From HRBIN30 sp964534275 (GTDB lineage Bacteria > Desulfobacterota > Binatia > HRBIN30), in contig CAZHQG010000017.1 of NCBI GenBank assembly GCA_964534275.1, forward strand, positions 7,410 through 71,409: a stretch of 64,000 nt of DNA, given 5' to 3'. The position numbers and the translations under genes were made by a program. Under the pieces are notes generated by a model. It made no database searches. It was not told where the DNA came from and saw only the letters and a list, made by a program, of their open reading frames with translations. Shown piece after piece: positions 43,578 through 53,538 of this stretch (position 1 is the stretch's first letter; each line of letters starts with the position of its first letter).

Positions 43578-44072
43578 GTGACGCGAAGGCACCGCAAATT
43601 CCAAGAACTGGCAGGAAAGGGACTGCGAGCAAAGCGTGGTCGCTTTGTTTGTGCGACCGTGGTTGGCTTGTTTTCCCTTTCGGTAGCAGCGCCGCCGGTG
43701 GGAATCGTGGCGCACCGCCACGCAGGGGATGCGGTGCCGCACGTGCACAGTGCCTTGAGCGTTGCGTGGGCCGCGGTGCGGGTGGAGTCTGCCGACGCGG
43801 ATCTCCCCTTCTCGCAGAACGATACGCCAGCGGATTGGTGGGCCCGGCCTCGCGAACCGAGGGCGGAGGGCCCCAGGTGGGCTCCTGCCAGTCACGCTCG
43901 ACCCGCTCACCTCCACGCGTACTCGCCCTTCCAGCCGCTTGTACTGGCTCTCTTCCTGCACGAGGTGGAAGGACCGAGACTCGACGGCGCGTTTCGTCCA
44001 GAGCCGATTCCGTTTCAGAGAACGGGAATTTACCGGTACTTTTCGCGCGCCCCGCCGCGAACCCGAACGTAG
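43578..44072 (+). CDS. His-rich exported protein upstream of a TonB receptor
   Basis: About 164 residues from GTG 43578; a TTG at 43560 is an alternative, and neither has a strong ribosome-binding site. After a basic N terminus there is a hydrophobic segment (FVCATVVGLFSLSVAAPPVGIV), then His clusters HRHAGDAVPHVHS and HARPAHLHAYSPFQP. This suggests an exported metal-binding protein. It is 119 bp before the TonB-dependent receptor start, so metal capture or metal-dependent control of that receptor is plausible. No named family recognised. The long open antisense frame lowers confidence slightly, but the signal plus His pattern supports this strand. Confidence 0.65.
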   Translation: MTRRHRKFQELAGKGLRAKRGRFVCATVVGLFSLSVAAPPVGIVAHRHAGDAVPHVHSALSVAWAAVRVESADADLPFSQNDTPADWWARPREPRAEGPRWAPASHARPAHLHAYSPFQPLVLALFLHEVEGPRLDGAFRPEPIPFQRTGIYRYFSRAPPRTRT

Positions 44073-44191
44073 CTGCAAGGCAATCGTAAGCAGCCCAAGC
44101 TTTGCCTCGTGTGCTGCACCCCGGTGTGGCAGAGGCTCAGGTTGGGCTCAGTCGGGTTCTCGTTCCTTTGCTTTCGGTAGGGGTGTGCGTG

Positions 44192-46627
44192 ATGCTTCGG
44201 ATGAACTGTGTGGTCGCTGTACTTGTCAGTGCGGTTTTTGCGCTTGCCGGTGCTGGTTGGGGCGCGGAAACCGCTGATGGCGCGGGGACTAAGCCGTCCG
44301 TTGAACTTCGTGATGATGGACAGCCGGAAGCGGCCGTGGAAACGAGTGGTGGAAGAGGGCGGGAGGCTGCGCGCCCGGCGGCGAATCTTGGCGAAGTGAT
44401 CGTGCGAGCGCGTCGGCCGTTAAGCTCCGCTTCGTCAGAGGAGATTCGCGCACTGGACTTCGCACTTCGTCCCCACGGCACCTTGCAGGAAATTTTGAAC
44501 AACGTGCCTGGCCTTGTGGTGGCTCAGCACCAAGGTGGCGGAAAGGCACCGCAGTGGTTGGTTCGCGGCTTTGACGGCGACCACGGAACCGACTTTGCCG
44601 TGTTTGTCGATGAGATGCCCGTGAACCTAGTGTCTCATGCGCATGGTCAGGGGTATGCGGATGTAAATTTCGTCATTCCGGAAACGATCCAACGCCTCCA
44701 GCTATACAAAGGCCCTTATTTCCCCGAGTTCGGCGACTTTGCCAACGCCGGCGCTTTGCAAATTGTGACGAAAGACGAGTTTCCCCAGCCGTTCGCATTT
44801 GCGGAGGGGGGATCGTTCGGGACGCACCGCTATGTGTTCGGGGGTTCGCCTCGACTGGGTGAGTGGCGGACGCTTGTAGCTGGGCAGGCGTACTTCAGTG
44901 AAGGGCCGTTTCGCAATCCCCAGGACTACGCTCGGTACAATGCGTTTGCCAAGCTCCGTCGCACTTGGGATGCGGGCAAAGAGTTGACTGTCAGTGGAGG
45001 CGTATATGCTGGTGACTGGAAGGCCTCTGGGCAAATCCCCTTGCGAGCGGTGCAGCAAGGCTTTCTAGCTTTAGCGCCTTTAGATTTGTTCCCCCAAGCT
45101 CCCACGCGCCCATTCGATCGGTTCGATGCGATCGACCCTACAGAAGGTGGAAAGACGGACCGGCAGTACCTGACCTTTCGTTACCAGTTCGCCCCGAGCG
45201 CGGAGGAAGAGTGGTCGTTGCTCGCTTGGGGACAACGGTACAAGCTCGCGTTGTTCTCGAACTTCACGTTCTACAAGGACACTGGTCTCCGCTTCGCGGA
45301 GCGGGGTGGGCGCATTGTCGATCTAAGTGGGGAAGTGTTCGACCCCACGTTGTTTTATTTGCCTGGGGATGGGATCGAACAAAACGATAGCCGAGTGCTC
45401 TACGGCGGCCGTGTGCAGTACACGCGTTACTGGTTTTTGCCTCTCGCTGGGGCGAGTGCCGGCCTGCCTGCCCGTACTCGAGTTGCTGTGGAGACGCGGC
45501 ACGACCACGTGAGTCTACACTTGCACCGACAAGTGCGGCGCCAGCGATTTTTTACGGTGAACGCGGTGCAGGTAGAGGAGCGGTCGGTAAGTGGTTTTTT
45601 GGATCAGCAGCTCTTTTTGAGCGACTGGTTGCGGGTCGAAGCTGGTCTGCGTGGCGACGTATTCTTTTTCGATGGGCGCGATCGCTTACCTCCTGGAACT
45701 GGCTTGCTGGATCCCGTGCTCGAGGAGTGTGTTGGGCAGACAGACCCGAACTTCTGCGCCGTTGCGATTCGTGGCAATGTGACCGATTCGATCGTGAGTC
45801 CGAAGGCTAACTTCATTGTGTCGCCGACCCAAACCACAGATGTGTATTTGAATTTCGGGAGCGGATTTCACTCGAACGATGCTCGAAACGGGCTGTTAGC
45901 CAAGGCGTATCCGCAATTGGCGCGAACTCTGAAGAGCCCGCTCACTCGCTCTCTAGGATATGAACTCGGGGCCCGGACACGCCAGTTCGAACGACTCGAT
46001 CTTGCAGCCGCGCTGTGGTTGTTGGACTTGGATAGCGAGCTCGTTTTTTCTGGCGATGCCGGCAACCAGCAAATCGGTGCCGGAGGGACGTTCGAACCCG
46101 CAGGAAGTACGCGCCGCTGGGGCGTCGATTTCGAAGCCCGGTGTCAGGCGACTTCGTGGTTGTTCGTGGATTACGACTTGAGCTACGCCGATCCCCGCTT
46201 CCGGGCGAGCGGGGAGGCCGTACCGCTGGCCCCCACATTGCTGATGAACGGAGGGATCACGGTATACCCGTTTGTGGGCTTAGAGACGGCGTTGCGCGCG
46301 CGATACCTGGGCGACCGACCGGCAATCGAAGACCGCTCGCTCACTGCCCGGGGGTACACCCTGGTAGACTTGTTAGCACGGTATCGATGGAAGAACGTGG
46401 AGGCTTCGCTTGCCTTATTGAACTTGCTCGATCGGGATTGGCGAGAAGCACAATTCTCGGATAACTCGTGTTTGCTCGGCGAGTTGCAAGACCCAGTGCG
46501 TCATCCGGGGACGCCGTGCTCGGTACGTACCGGGCTTCAGGGTTCACACGAGGACCCACCGCCGGACATTCACTTTACTCCAGGTAACCCGTTCTCCGTG
46601 CGGGGTGGAATCACGTTGTACTTTTAA
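44192..46627 (+). CDS. TonB-dependent outer-membrane receptor
   Basis: An 811-residue protein. ATG 44192 (MLRMNCVVAVLVSAVFALAGAGWG) gives a proper signal peptide; a TTG 30 codons upstream does not. The plug domain begins near residue 100 with LGEVIVRARRP and continues LQEILNNVPGLVVAQHQGGG, WLVRGFDGDHGTDFAVFVDEMPVN, then ETIQRLQLYKGPYFPEFGDFANAGALQIVT. The 22-strand barrel follows, ending in the aromatic SVRGGITLYF. Typical of TonB receptors for metal chelates or other scarce nutrients. The preceding His-rich gene hints at a metal. No tonB/exbB genes are in the window. Confidence 0.92.
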   Translation: MLRMNCVVAVLVSAVFALAGAGWGAETADGAGTKPSVELRDDGQPEAAVETSGGRGREAARPAANLGEVIVRARRPLSSASSEEIRALDFALRPHGTLQEILNNVPGLVVAQHQGGGKAPQWLVRGFDGDHGTDFAVFVDEMPVNLVSHAHGQGYADVNFVIPETIQRLQLYKGPYFPEFGDFANAGALQIVTKDEFPQPFAFAEGGSFGTHRYVFGGSPRLGEWRTLVAGQAYFSEGPFRNPQDYARYNAFAKLRRTWDAGKELTVSGGVYAGDWKASGQIPLRAVQQGFLALAPLDLFPQAPTRPFDRFDAIDPTEGGKTDRQYLTFRYQFAPSAEEEWSLLAWGQRYKLALFSNFTFYKDTGLRFAERGGRIVDLSGEVFDPTLFYLPGDGIEQNDSRVLYGGRVQYTRYWFLPLAGASAGLPARTRVAVETRHDHVSLHLHRQVRRQRFFTVNAVQVEERSVSGFLDQQLFLSDWLRVEAGLRGDVFFFDGRDRLPPGTGLLDPVLEECVGQTDPNFCAVAIRGNVTDSIVSPKANFIVSPTQTTDVYLNFGSGFHSNDARNGLLAKAYPQLARTLKSPLTRSLGYELGARTRQFERLDLAAALWLLDLDSELVFSGDAGNQQIGAGGTFEPAGSTRRWGVDFEARCQATSWLFVDYDLSYADPRFRASGEAVPLAPTLLMNGGITVYPFVGLETALRARYLGDRPAIEDRSLTARGYTLVDLLARYRWKNVEASLALLNLLDRDWREAQFSDNSCLLGELQDPVRHPGTPCSVRTGLQGSHEDPPPDIHFTPGNPFSVRGGITLYF

Positions 46628-46829
46628 GCGTCACTGCGCCGGCGGTGGCTTGGGTCGGAGCAATCTGCTCCTACGGTGTTCCAATCTGGTCGAGTCTCCC
46701 GAAAAATTCGATGGACTGCGCAGAGTTTGCTGAGTATCAAGAGAAGCAACGCTCCGCGTGTTCCTCCTGTTCGGTGCCCGCATGGGGAAGAATAACGCGA
46801 GTCGAAAAACGAAAGAGAGACGGTAGACC

Positions 46830-49202
46830 ATGAGGAGAGACGTGGTTGGTACGAATGCTTGCGCCTGGGCGATCTTCGCTGTCTCCTTGTTGGCTCATCC
46901 GGCTTGGGCACAATCCGCCGATCTCGCTGTGGTCAAGACGGACGGTTCGACAACATCGGTGCCCGGAACGTCGATCACGTACACAATTCAGGTTACCAAT
47001 CATGGTCCCGACCCTGTCATCGCGGCTCAGGTGTCCGATGTGTTTCCTGCGGCTTTGCAAGCTGTCACCTGGGTATGCTCACCGTCACTTGGTGCTAACT
47101 GCACCCCGGCCGGTAGCGGGAACATTGCGGATGCGGTGGATCTTCCCGTCGGTGGCGTTGTCACGTACACGGCAAGTGCCACGATCGACGCGGGGGCTAC
47201 AGGTACACTCACGAACACTGCAAGCGTGGCCGTACCGCCGGGAGTCACGGATCCGAACGGCAGTAACAATAGCTCGACCGACGTAAATACACTTACGCCC
47301 ACTGCGGACTTGACGATCTCCAAGAGCGACGGCTCCACAACAGCGGTGCCTGGAACCTCGATCACCTACACGATTGTCGTGGCGAACTCAGGACCCAGCC
47401 ATGTCACCGGGGCTACGGTCATCGACAACTTCCCCGCAGCGCTGCAAGGGATTACGTGGTCGTGCACGGCCACACCCGGTTCGTCGTGCACGAGCAGCGG
47501 GACAGGAAACATTGCGGACTCTGTCAATATTCGTGCGAGCGGTTCTCTCACGTACACTGTGTTTGCCATAATCGATCCTGCTGCCACAGGGACCTTGGCA
47601 AACACCGCACAGGTGCTCGTACCGGGTGGTGTGACGGACCCGGACCCCGGGTCGAACGCGAGCACGGATAGCGACACCCTCACCCCCGAAGCGGATCTCG
47701 GTGTGACAAAAACCAATGGTTATACCGTGGTCACGGCCGGCTTGGGAACGAACTACACGATCGTGATCACCAATTCGGGGCCGAGCGATGCGCCCGGTAC
47801 GCTCGTAGAAGACTACTTTCCGCCAGAGCTGTCAGGCGTTTCCTGGACTTGTTCTCCGAGCGGTGGTGCCTCATGCACCCCCAGTGGCGCGGGAGACATT
47901 GTGGAGCTGGTCGATCTCCCAGTGGGGTCCAGTGTGACCATCCAGGTTTCTGCCACCGTGGACCCTTGTGCCGGTGGCAGCGTAGCGAACACCGCTACGG
48001 TGACTCCAGATCCTGAAGTCGACGACCCCGACCTGAGCAACAACTCCAGTACAGACACCGATGGCATTCAGTCGGTGGCAGACTTAGTCGTGAGCGTGTC
48101 GGATTCTCCAGATCCTGTGTTGGTGTGCAACTTTCTCTCTTGGAAAATCACCGTTACGAACTTGGGTCCGTCGTGTGCAGACGACGTCGAAATTTTGAAC
48201 AGTCTACCTGCTGGGGTGGCTTTTGATGATGCTGATCCCGGCTGTGTAGACTCGCTGGGAACGCAGACGTGTTCTATTGGGTCGCTCGATCCGGGAGAGT
48301 CCGAGACCGTGACAATTACCGGTCTCGTAAGCCGCTCGCTCAAGGGAGCGGTAATTGTCGACCAAACATCGGTGTCGACTTCTACCACGGACAGCAACTT
48401 GGCGAACAACGCCTTGGCGACAAGTACGGATGTAAAACCGCGGGATCCGTATGTGGTCGGTATGCACGTAACACCTGCCGTTTTGAGGCCGCCGGGAAAA
48501 ACTGAGGCGTTTTATACTTTGGTGGTGTACAGCTTGTGTGATCCATCTGTAACGTCGTCCGGAGTGCTTGTGACGAGTCGTTTAGACACCGGGCTTTCAC
48601 GAGGAGACGCAATGCCTGCTCCAACCAGCATTTCCGGTCAGAGCGCAACGTTTAACCTCGGATCGATGGAGGGTAGTGGGTCGGCAAAGTTGCTTATGCG
48701 GGCGCAGCTCAGACCGGAAGTCTCCCCCGGTGCCGCGCTGCCGCATATTATCCGGGTTGAGGACTCTGAGGGGCCGGGTGGAGAGGTTCGCGTCACCGTT
48801 CACGCTGGGCCGGAGCCAAGGTTTCGTCCGCTGGACGTTCGGCTGGCTAGCCGACGGTACGTGCTATCGGGTAGCACGTCGCTGTTGAGGATCGTTTTGG
48901 ACAACACCTCTGCGGCACCGCTGAGGGATGTCGATGTGGTACTAACCCTTCCCCAAGTCGTTACCTTCGTGAGTGCGACCCCTGAGCCTCAAACAATAGA
49001 GTTGTTTGTAGGGGGGAGTTCCGTTTCGTGGCGGCTTTCCGAACTTAAGCGGAAAGCAGTGATTCGTGCGAAGGTTGCAATGGATTCCGACCTGCTGAAC
49101 GGCGAAGTTGTAAATCTTCGCGTTGATGCCGCTGATTCCGAAGGCCATACCGCGACCAGAGTTCGTGATGCATTCATCAGGGTGCAAAAGGGTTTACCTT
49201 AG
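46830..49202 (+). CDS. Exported DUF11-repeat protein
   Basis: A 790-residue protein with a signal peptide ending near AWAQSAD. At least three Ig-like DUF11 repeats of ~120 residues are obvious, each with (A)DL-x-(V/I)-x-K-x-DG, GTSITYTI-V-x-N-x-GP, then C-x-P/A...C-T and a SSTD or STDSD end. A fourth, more divergent unit follows (LVVSVSDSPDPVLVCNFL), and the last ~230 residues form further beta-rich domains. DUF11 proteins are usually surface or adhesin-like. No sorting signal, anchor or secretion tag was seen at the C terminus (ending VQKGLP). Function unknown. Confidence 0.88.
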   Translation: MRRDVVGTNACAWAIFAVSLLAHPAWAQSADLAVVKTDGSTTSVPGTSITYTIQVTNHGPDPVIAAQVSDVFPAALQAVTWVCSPSLGANCTPAGSGNIADAVDLPVGGVVTYTASATIDAGATGTLTNTASVAVPPGVTDPNGSNNSSTDVNTLTPTADLTISKSDGSTTAVPGTSITYTIVVANSGPSHVTGATVIDNFPAALQGITWSCTATPGSSCTSSGTGNIADSVNIRASGSLTYTVFAIIDPAATGTLANTAQVLVPGGVTDPDPGSNASTDSDTLTPEADLGVTKTNGYTVVTAGLGTNYTIVITNSGPSDAPGTLVEDYFPPELSGVSWTCSPSGGASCTPSGAGDIVELVDLPVGSSVTIQVSATVDPCAGGSVANTATVTPDPEVDDPDLSNNSSTDTDGIQSVADLVVSVSDSPDPVLVCNFLSWKITVTNLGPSCADDVEILNSLPAGVAFDDADPGCVDSLGTQTCSIGSLDPGESETVTITGLVSRSLKGAVIVDQTSVSTSTTDSNLANNALATSTDVKPRDPYVVGMHVTPAVLRPPGKTEAFYTLVVYSLCDPSVTSSGVLVTSRLDTGLSRGDAMPAPTSISGQSATFNLGSMEGSGSAKLLMRAQLRPEVSPGAALPHIIRVEDSEGPGGEVRVTVHAGPEPRFRPLDVRLASRRYVLSGSTSLLRIVLDNTSAAPLRDVDVVLTLPQVVTFVSATPEPQTIELFVGGSSVSWRLSELKRKAVIRAKVAMDSDLLNGEVVNLRVDAADSEGHTATRVRDAFIRVQKGLP

Positions 49203-49402
49203 CCTCCCTGCGCGCCGTATGAGTGCCACCTATAAAGCTCGGCACCTCCAGTTTGGGCTACAACACGAGTTGGCCAGTTTGTCTTGAAACTGCTTGGCGC
49301 CGGGACCGCTGTGTAGTAGGTGGGTGCCGCCTCGGTTACAGGAGAGTGGCGGAACGTTAGCGATTTGCCACCAGAGGCGTGGGTGGATAAAGTTGACCGG
49401 CG

Positions 49403-50875
49403 ATGGGCGTGGGAGAAAGCCAAAACGTTGCGGTTCCGGTCGACGCGCGAGAATTTTTTTTCGAGCAACTCGGTATCCAGGAGCGCTGGCTCGAAGAAAA
49501 CGTGGGCCGCGCGTTGTGCCGGCGGGCGGACGATGCAGACTTGTACTTCGAACACCGGACCATCGAGTCCGTTAGCCTAGAAGATGGTTTGGTAAAGACC
49601 GCCACCCGGCACGTACAGCAAGGAGTCGGCGCTCGCGTCGTGGTAGGCGATCGTGTTGGTTACGCACACACCGACGACGTGAGCTTTGAAAGCGTGTGCT
49701 TGGCAAGCCGTGCTGCCGAGTACATCGCGCTGGAAAGCGGCGAATCGCGCTCGATCGCTGTTCGCGTGGAACGACCTCCGCACCAGTTGTATCGGTTGAA
49801 AGAACCACCCATCGTGGTGCCCCCACAGGAAAAAGTCCACCTGCTTTCTCGAGTGGACGAAGTGGCACGTGGCTTTGACCAGCGCATCCGCAACGTGTTG
49901 GCGAGCATCGTGGTCGAACACAAGGTTATTTTGATTGCTAGGGCAGACGGCCTGGTTGTAGGTGACGTTCAACCTCTGTTGCGCATGCAGGTGACGTGCA
50001 TTGCTGAAGACCGCGGCAGCCGGCAGCAAGGAAGCTTTGGCGGAGGCGGGCGCGTCGAGTTCGCGTTCCTGACCGAGGGCGATCGGTACTTGACCTATGC
50101 TCGCAAAGCGGCGGAACAAGCGGTCCGGAATTTGAGCGCAACCGATGCTCCGGCTGGTGAAATGGTGGTCGTGTTGGGGCCGGGCTGGCCAGGGATCTTA
50201 CTACACGAGGCTGTTGGTCACGGTCTGGAAGGCGACTTCAATCGCAAGGGTGTGTCTGCGTTTGCAGGGCGTTTGGGCGAGGTTGTTGCCTCGCCGGCGT
50301 GCACGGTCGTTGACGATGGTACGATCCCGAATCGTCGGGGCTCGCTGAACGTGGACGACGAAGGGACGCCGACGTCACGCACGGTCTTGATCGAAAACGG
50401 GGTGTTGAGAGGCTACTTGCAGGACCGTTTGAATGCGCGGTTGATGGGCATGAGACCCACAGGGAACGGCCGGCGCGAATCCTTTGCCCACATGCCTCTG
50501 CCACGCATGACAAATACGTTCTTGCTGCCTGGTGAATACACTCCGGAAGAGATCATCCGCTCTGTGCAGCGGGGACTGTATGCAGCGTATTTTGGCGGGG
50601 GCCAGGTGGACATCACCAGTGGGAAGTTCGTGTTTTCCGCAAGCGAAGCGTTTCTCATCGAAGATGGACGCCTCACCCGGCCAGTCAAGGGGGCAACGCT
50701 CATCGGCCACGGCCCCGAAGTGCTGAAGCGGGTGACCATGGTTGGGAACGACCTGCAGTTGGATGAAGGGATCGGCACCTGCGGGAAAGATGGACAGTCG
50801 GTGCCCGTCGGGGTGGGGCTACCGACTGTGAGAGTCGACGGACTGACCGTGGGTGGAACCCGCCCAGCAAGTTGA
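49403..50875 (+). CDS. tldD: TldD-family metalloprotease
   Basis: A 490-residue protein of the TldD/PmbA family. The metal-binding motif HEAVGHGLEGDF (HExxxH) lies near residue 270 in GPGWPGILLHEAVGHGLEGD, followed by RRGSLNVDDEGTPTSRTVLIENG and a C-terminal GTCGKDGQSVPVGVGLPTVRV, all typical of TldD. In enterobacteria TldD with TldE forms a heterodimeric protease that processes modified peptides such as microcins and degrades CcdA. The TldE partner starts 10 bp after the stop, so the complex is complete. No peptide substrate gene was found nearby. Confidence 0.93.
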   Translation: MGVGESQNVAVPVDAREFFFEQLGIQERWLEENVGRALCRRADDADLYFEHRTIESVSLEDGLVKTATRHVQQGVGARVVVGDRVGYAHTDDVSFESVCLASRAAEYIALESGESRSIAVRVERPPHQLYRLKEPPIVVPPQEKVHLLSRVDEVARGFDQRIRNVLASIVVEHKVILIARADGLVVGDVQPLLRMQVTCIAEDRGSRQQGSFGGGGRVEFAFLTEGDRYLTYARKAAEQAVRNLSATDAPAGEMVVVLGPGWPGILLHEAVGHGLEGDFNRKGVSAFAGRLGEVVASPACTVVDDGTIPNRRGSLNVDDEGTPTSRTVLIENGVLRGYLQDRLNARLMGMRPTGNGRRESFAHMPLPRMTNTFLLPGEYTPEEIIRSVQRGLYAAYFGGGQVDITSGKFVFSASEAFLIEDGRLTRPVKGATLIGHGPEVLKRVTMVGNDLQLDEGIGTCGKDGQSVPVGVGLPTVRVDGLTVGGTRPAS

Positions 50876-50885
50876 GAGCGACGTG

Positions 50886-52232
50886 ATGCTGCTACCCGAA
50901 ATTGCCGAGTCCGTGCTTGCTGCAGCGAAATCCGCCGGCGCGACTGCGGCCGATGCAGTGGTCGTGAAAGGGCGACGACTGGAGGTTGGCGTGCGCTGCG
51001 GTCGGCTCGAGAAAATCTCCCAGGCGGAGGAAGCCAGCCTAGGGCTGAGGGTGTTCGTTGGCAGCCAAAGTGCGGTGGCCTCGACATCGGATTTACGCCG
51101 GGAGAACCTGCAAGAGTTCGCCCGGGCCGCGTACGAACTCGCGCGGATGGTTGCCGCGGACAGTTACGCGGGCTTGCCCCCTTTGGAACAACTCGCCCAG
51201 GACATTCCCGACCTCGAACTTTATGACCCGGAGGTGGCCAACGTCGATCCGCAACGCGCTCAGGAACTCGCGTTACGTGCGGAAGCGAGCGCAATGGACA
51301 CAGACTCGCGGATCGTGAACTCGGAAGGTGCGGAGTGCACGGCACACACGTCAGACGTGTGGTACGCATCGACCGCGGGTTTTTCCGCCGGCTACCAAGA
51401 TTCGGCCATCTCGGTGTCGGTCGTGCCCGTGGGCAGAGACTCTGCCGGGATGCAACGTGACTATTGGTATTCGTCGGCCCGCCATTTAGCGTTGCTGGAA
51501 CCACCGGAACGAATTGGGCGAACCGCGGCTGAACGCACCTTGCGTCGCTTGAATGCAAGGCCGGTGCGCACGTGCGAGGTACCGGTGGTGTTCGACCCGG
51601 AAACCGCTGCAAGTTTGTTGCGCCACCTCGCAAGTGCTGTGGTCGGCCAATCGATTTATCGCGGAGCTTCGTTTTTAGCCGGGCGCTTGGGAGACGTGAT
51701 TGCCCCGCACTTTGTGACCGTCGTGGATGATGGTCGCTTGCTCAGGGGCCTGGGTTCGAAGCCTTTCGACGCGGAAGGAGTGGCAACTCGACGGACCATG
51801 GTGGTCGACTCCGGAGTTTTGCGCTCGTACCTACTGGACGCTTACAGTGCGCGTCGCTTGGGGCTGCAGAGCACCGGGAATGCTAGTCGCTCGGTAGGCT
51901 CCAACCCTTTTGCTTCCCCGACAAATTTTGTGTTGCAAGCGGGCACCACTTCGCCTGAAGAGATCGTGCGCTCTTTAAAGCAGGGGCTTTACGTCACGGA
52001 GCTCATCGGTTTCGGGGTCAATTTGACCAGCGGCGATTACTCGCGCGGCGCGGCGGGTCTCTGGATCGAGAACGGTGAGTTCGCTTTCCCCGTTCAAGAA
52101 GTCACCGTGGCAGGAAATTTATTGGAGATGTTCGCGAGCATCGAGGCAGTCGGGAGCGATCTCGTATGCCGACGTAGCATCGCTAGCCCCACCGTACTGA
52201 TCGGTCGACTCACAGTTGCTGGACGAGGTTAA
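50886..52232 (+). CDS. tldE: TldE/PmbA-family protein, partner of TldD
   Basis: A 448-residue protein. ATG 50886 is chosen (GAGAG upstream); GTG starts at 50883 and 50853 are possible, the latter overlapping tldD. It has the family fold (VKGRRLEVGVRCGRLEKISQAEEASLGLRVF) and a C-terminal TSGDYSRGAAGLWIENGEFAFPVQEVTVAGNLLEM block but lacks the HExxxH motif, as expected for the non-catalytic TldE subunit. It acts with TldD in the cytoplasm. Followed 18 bp later by rlpA. Confidence 0.92.
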   Translation: MLLPEIAESVLAAAKSAGATAADAVVVKGRRLEVGVRCGRLEKISQAEEASLGLRVFVGSQSAVASTSDLRRENLQEFARAAYELARMVAADSYAGLPPLEQLAQDIPDLELYDPEVANVDPQRAQELALRAEASAMDTDSRIVNSEGAECTAHTSDVWYASTAGFSAGYQDSAISVSVVPVGRDSAGMQRDYWYSSARHLALLEPPERIGRTAAERTLRRLNARPVRTCEVPVVFDPETAASLLRHLASAVVGQSIYRGASFLAGRLGDVIAPHFVTVVDDGRLLRGLGSKPFDAEGVATRRTMVVDSGVLRSYLLDAYSARRLGLQSTGNASRSVGSNPFASPTNFVLQAGTTSPEEIVRSLKQGLYVTELIGFGVNLTSGDYSRGAAGLWIENGEFAFPVQEVTVAGNLLEMFASIEAVGSDLVCRRSIASPTVLIGRLTVAGRG

Positions 52233-52250
52233 TTTGACAGAGGTAGTCGG

Positions 52251-52898
52251 ATGTCCTGCCGGCGGGGTTGCTGGGTGGTTGTCGGGGTGGTGTTGTTTGG
52301 AGGATGTGCGTGGTTTCGGAGTCGACCGATCGAGCCGCGCATCGGAGCTACGCAAGTGGGTGTTGCCTCCTGGTACGGTCCCGGCTTTCATGGCAACCCA
52401 ACCGCGAGCGGCGAAGTATATGATCAGTACGAGCTAACCGCTGCGCACCCCACACTGCCGCTGGGAACCCGTGTGTTGGTGACGAATCTAGAGAACGGTC
52501 GCCAAGTGGAAGTGCGGATCAATGATCGCGGCCCCTTCGTGAAGGGCCGAGTGCTCGATCTTTCGTACGCAGCCGGACGGAGCTTGGGCATGACTGGGAC
52601 GGGTACGGCGAGGGTCCGGCTGGAAGTTCTCGGCTTCGATGCGCCTCGCCGATTAGATGGCGCGTACACAATTCAGCTCGGGTCGTTTGTCGCTCGTCGC
52701 GATGCGGAGCGGCTACGCCGTGCCTTGATTGGCCGTTTCTCCACGGCGTACGTGCAAGCGTGGCGGGCGAACGGCGCAACTTATTACCGCGTTCGAGTTG
52801 GCCGATTCCGGCACCACCAGGAGGCAGTGCAACATGCACGGCAACTCGGCCGCTTGGGGTTGACGCCAATCGTGATCGCCACAGAGGAAGCCCGTTGA
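52251..52898 (+). CDS. rlpA: RlpA-like septal lytic transglycosylase lipoprotein with SPOR domain
   Basis: A 215-residue lipoprotein: signal VVVGVVLFGGCAW with lipobox GGC. Residues ~35-125 are the double-psi beta-barrel RlpA domain (GVASWYGPGFHGNPTASGEVYD, LTAAHPTLPLGTRVLVTNL, VRINDRGPF, LDLSYAAGRSLGM). Residues ~140-212 are a SPOR peptidoglycan-binding domain (YTIQLGSFVARRDAERLRRAL). In known members it cleaves naked glycan strands at the division septum. It overlaps the TTG start of the CPBP protease gene by 4 bp. Confidence 0.92.
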   Translation: MSCRRGCWVVVGVVLFGGCAWFRSRPIEPRIGATQVGVASWYGPGFHGNPTASGEVYDQYELTAAHPTLPLGTRVLVTNLENGRQVEVRINDRGPFVKGRVLDLSYAAGRSLGMTGTGTARVRLEVLGFDAPRRLDGAYTIQLGSFVARRDAERLRRALIGRFSTAYVQAWRANGATYYRVRVGRFRHHQEAVQHARQLGRLGLTPIVIATEEAR

Positions 52899-53524
52899 CT
52901 CTAGCCGCGCGACGCTGGCTGCCAGCAATCGAAGCCGTGGGTCTGCTGTTGATTGCGCTGCCCACCGCCCTGTGGTCGCGCACCTCTGCGGTCTGGCTGC
53001 TGCTGCCAGCCGCCTATCTGGCACTAGCAAAGCGTGACTTGGAGGGTTATGGGCTCACGCTGCGGGGCGTACCGGGCTGGCGTTTTCATGCAGCGTTGCT
53101 CGCTTTTGTGTTTGGTCCTTATGTGGCGGGGCATTACCTCTACGGTACGTGGCTTCTAGGAATGCAGTTCGCTTGGAGCCTCCCCGAAAACTTTTTCGCA
53201 TTGGCTCTGGATCATTTACTTGGTGTGGGCCTCGCGGAAGAATTCTTCTTTCGAGCATACATGCAAACGCAGTTCGATCGAGTTTGGGCACCGAGATGGA
53301 GTTTGCTTGGTACTCGAGTGGGTCCGGGATTCATCCTTGCAAACACGCTTTTCGCCGCATGCCACGTCTTTCATGGAGGGCCGGTCCGCCTCGTCGTTTT
53401 CTTTCCCGGCCTCCTCTATGGGTGGCTTTGGGCGCGAACAGGATCGGTGTTCGTACCGGCGTTTTACCATGGATTGAGCAACATCCTCATGGCCGTGATG
53501 CTTGCCTCGCTCTCAGGGCCGTGA
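52895..53524 (+). CDS. CPBP family intramembrane metalloprotease
   Basis: A 209-residue polytopic protein. TTG 52895 is preferred because it overlaps the rlpA stop (TTGA) and has GAGGA 6 nt upstream; the upstream open frame antiquates the rlpA coding region. CPBP/Abi motifs: EEFFFRAYMQTQF (EExxxR) near residue 118, FAACHVFHGG near 150 and FYHGLSNI near 195. These are Rce1-like intramembrane proteases. Its substrate is unknown. Translational coupling to rlpA suggests an envelope role. Confidence 0.88.
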   Translation: MTLAARRWLPAIEAVGLLLIALPTALWSRTSAVWLLLPAAYLALAKRDLEGYGLTLRGVPGWRFHAALLAFVFGPYVAGHYLYGTWLLGMQFAWSLPENFFALALDHLLGVGLAEEFFFRAYMQTQFDRVWAPRWSLLGTRVGPGFILANTLFAACHVFHGGPVRLVVFFPGLLYGWLWARTGSVFVPAFYHGLSNILMAVMLASLSGP

Positions 53525-53538
53525 TTCTTTTGACAGTT

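Noticed and set aside
43398..44078. Long upstream extension of the universal stress protein frame
   Set aside because: The extension is basic and low in structure, opposite the His-rich exported gene. The USP domain itself begins at MIKTILVGVDGSEHA.
46657..46671. GGAGC/GCTCC hairpin after the TonB receptor gene
   Set aside because: Only a 5-bp stem without a T run; too weak to call a terminator.
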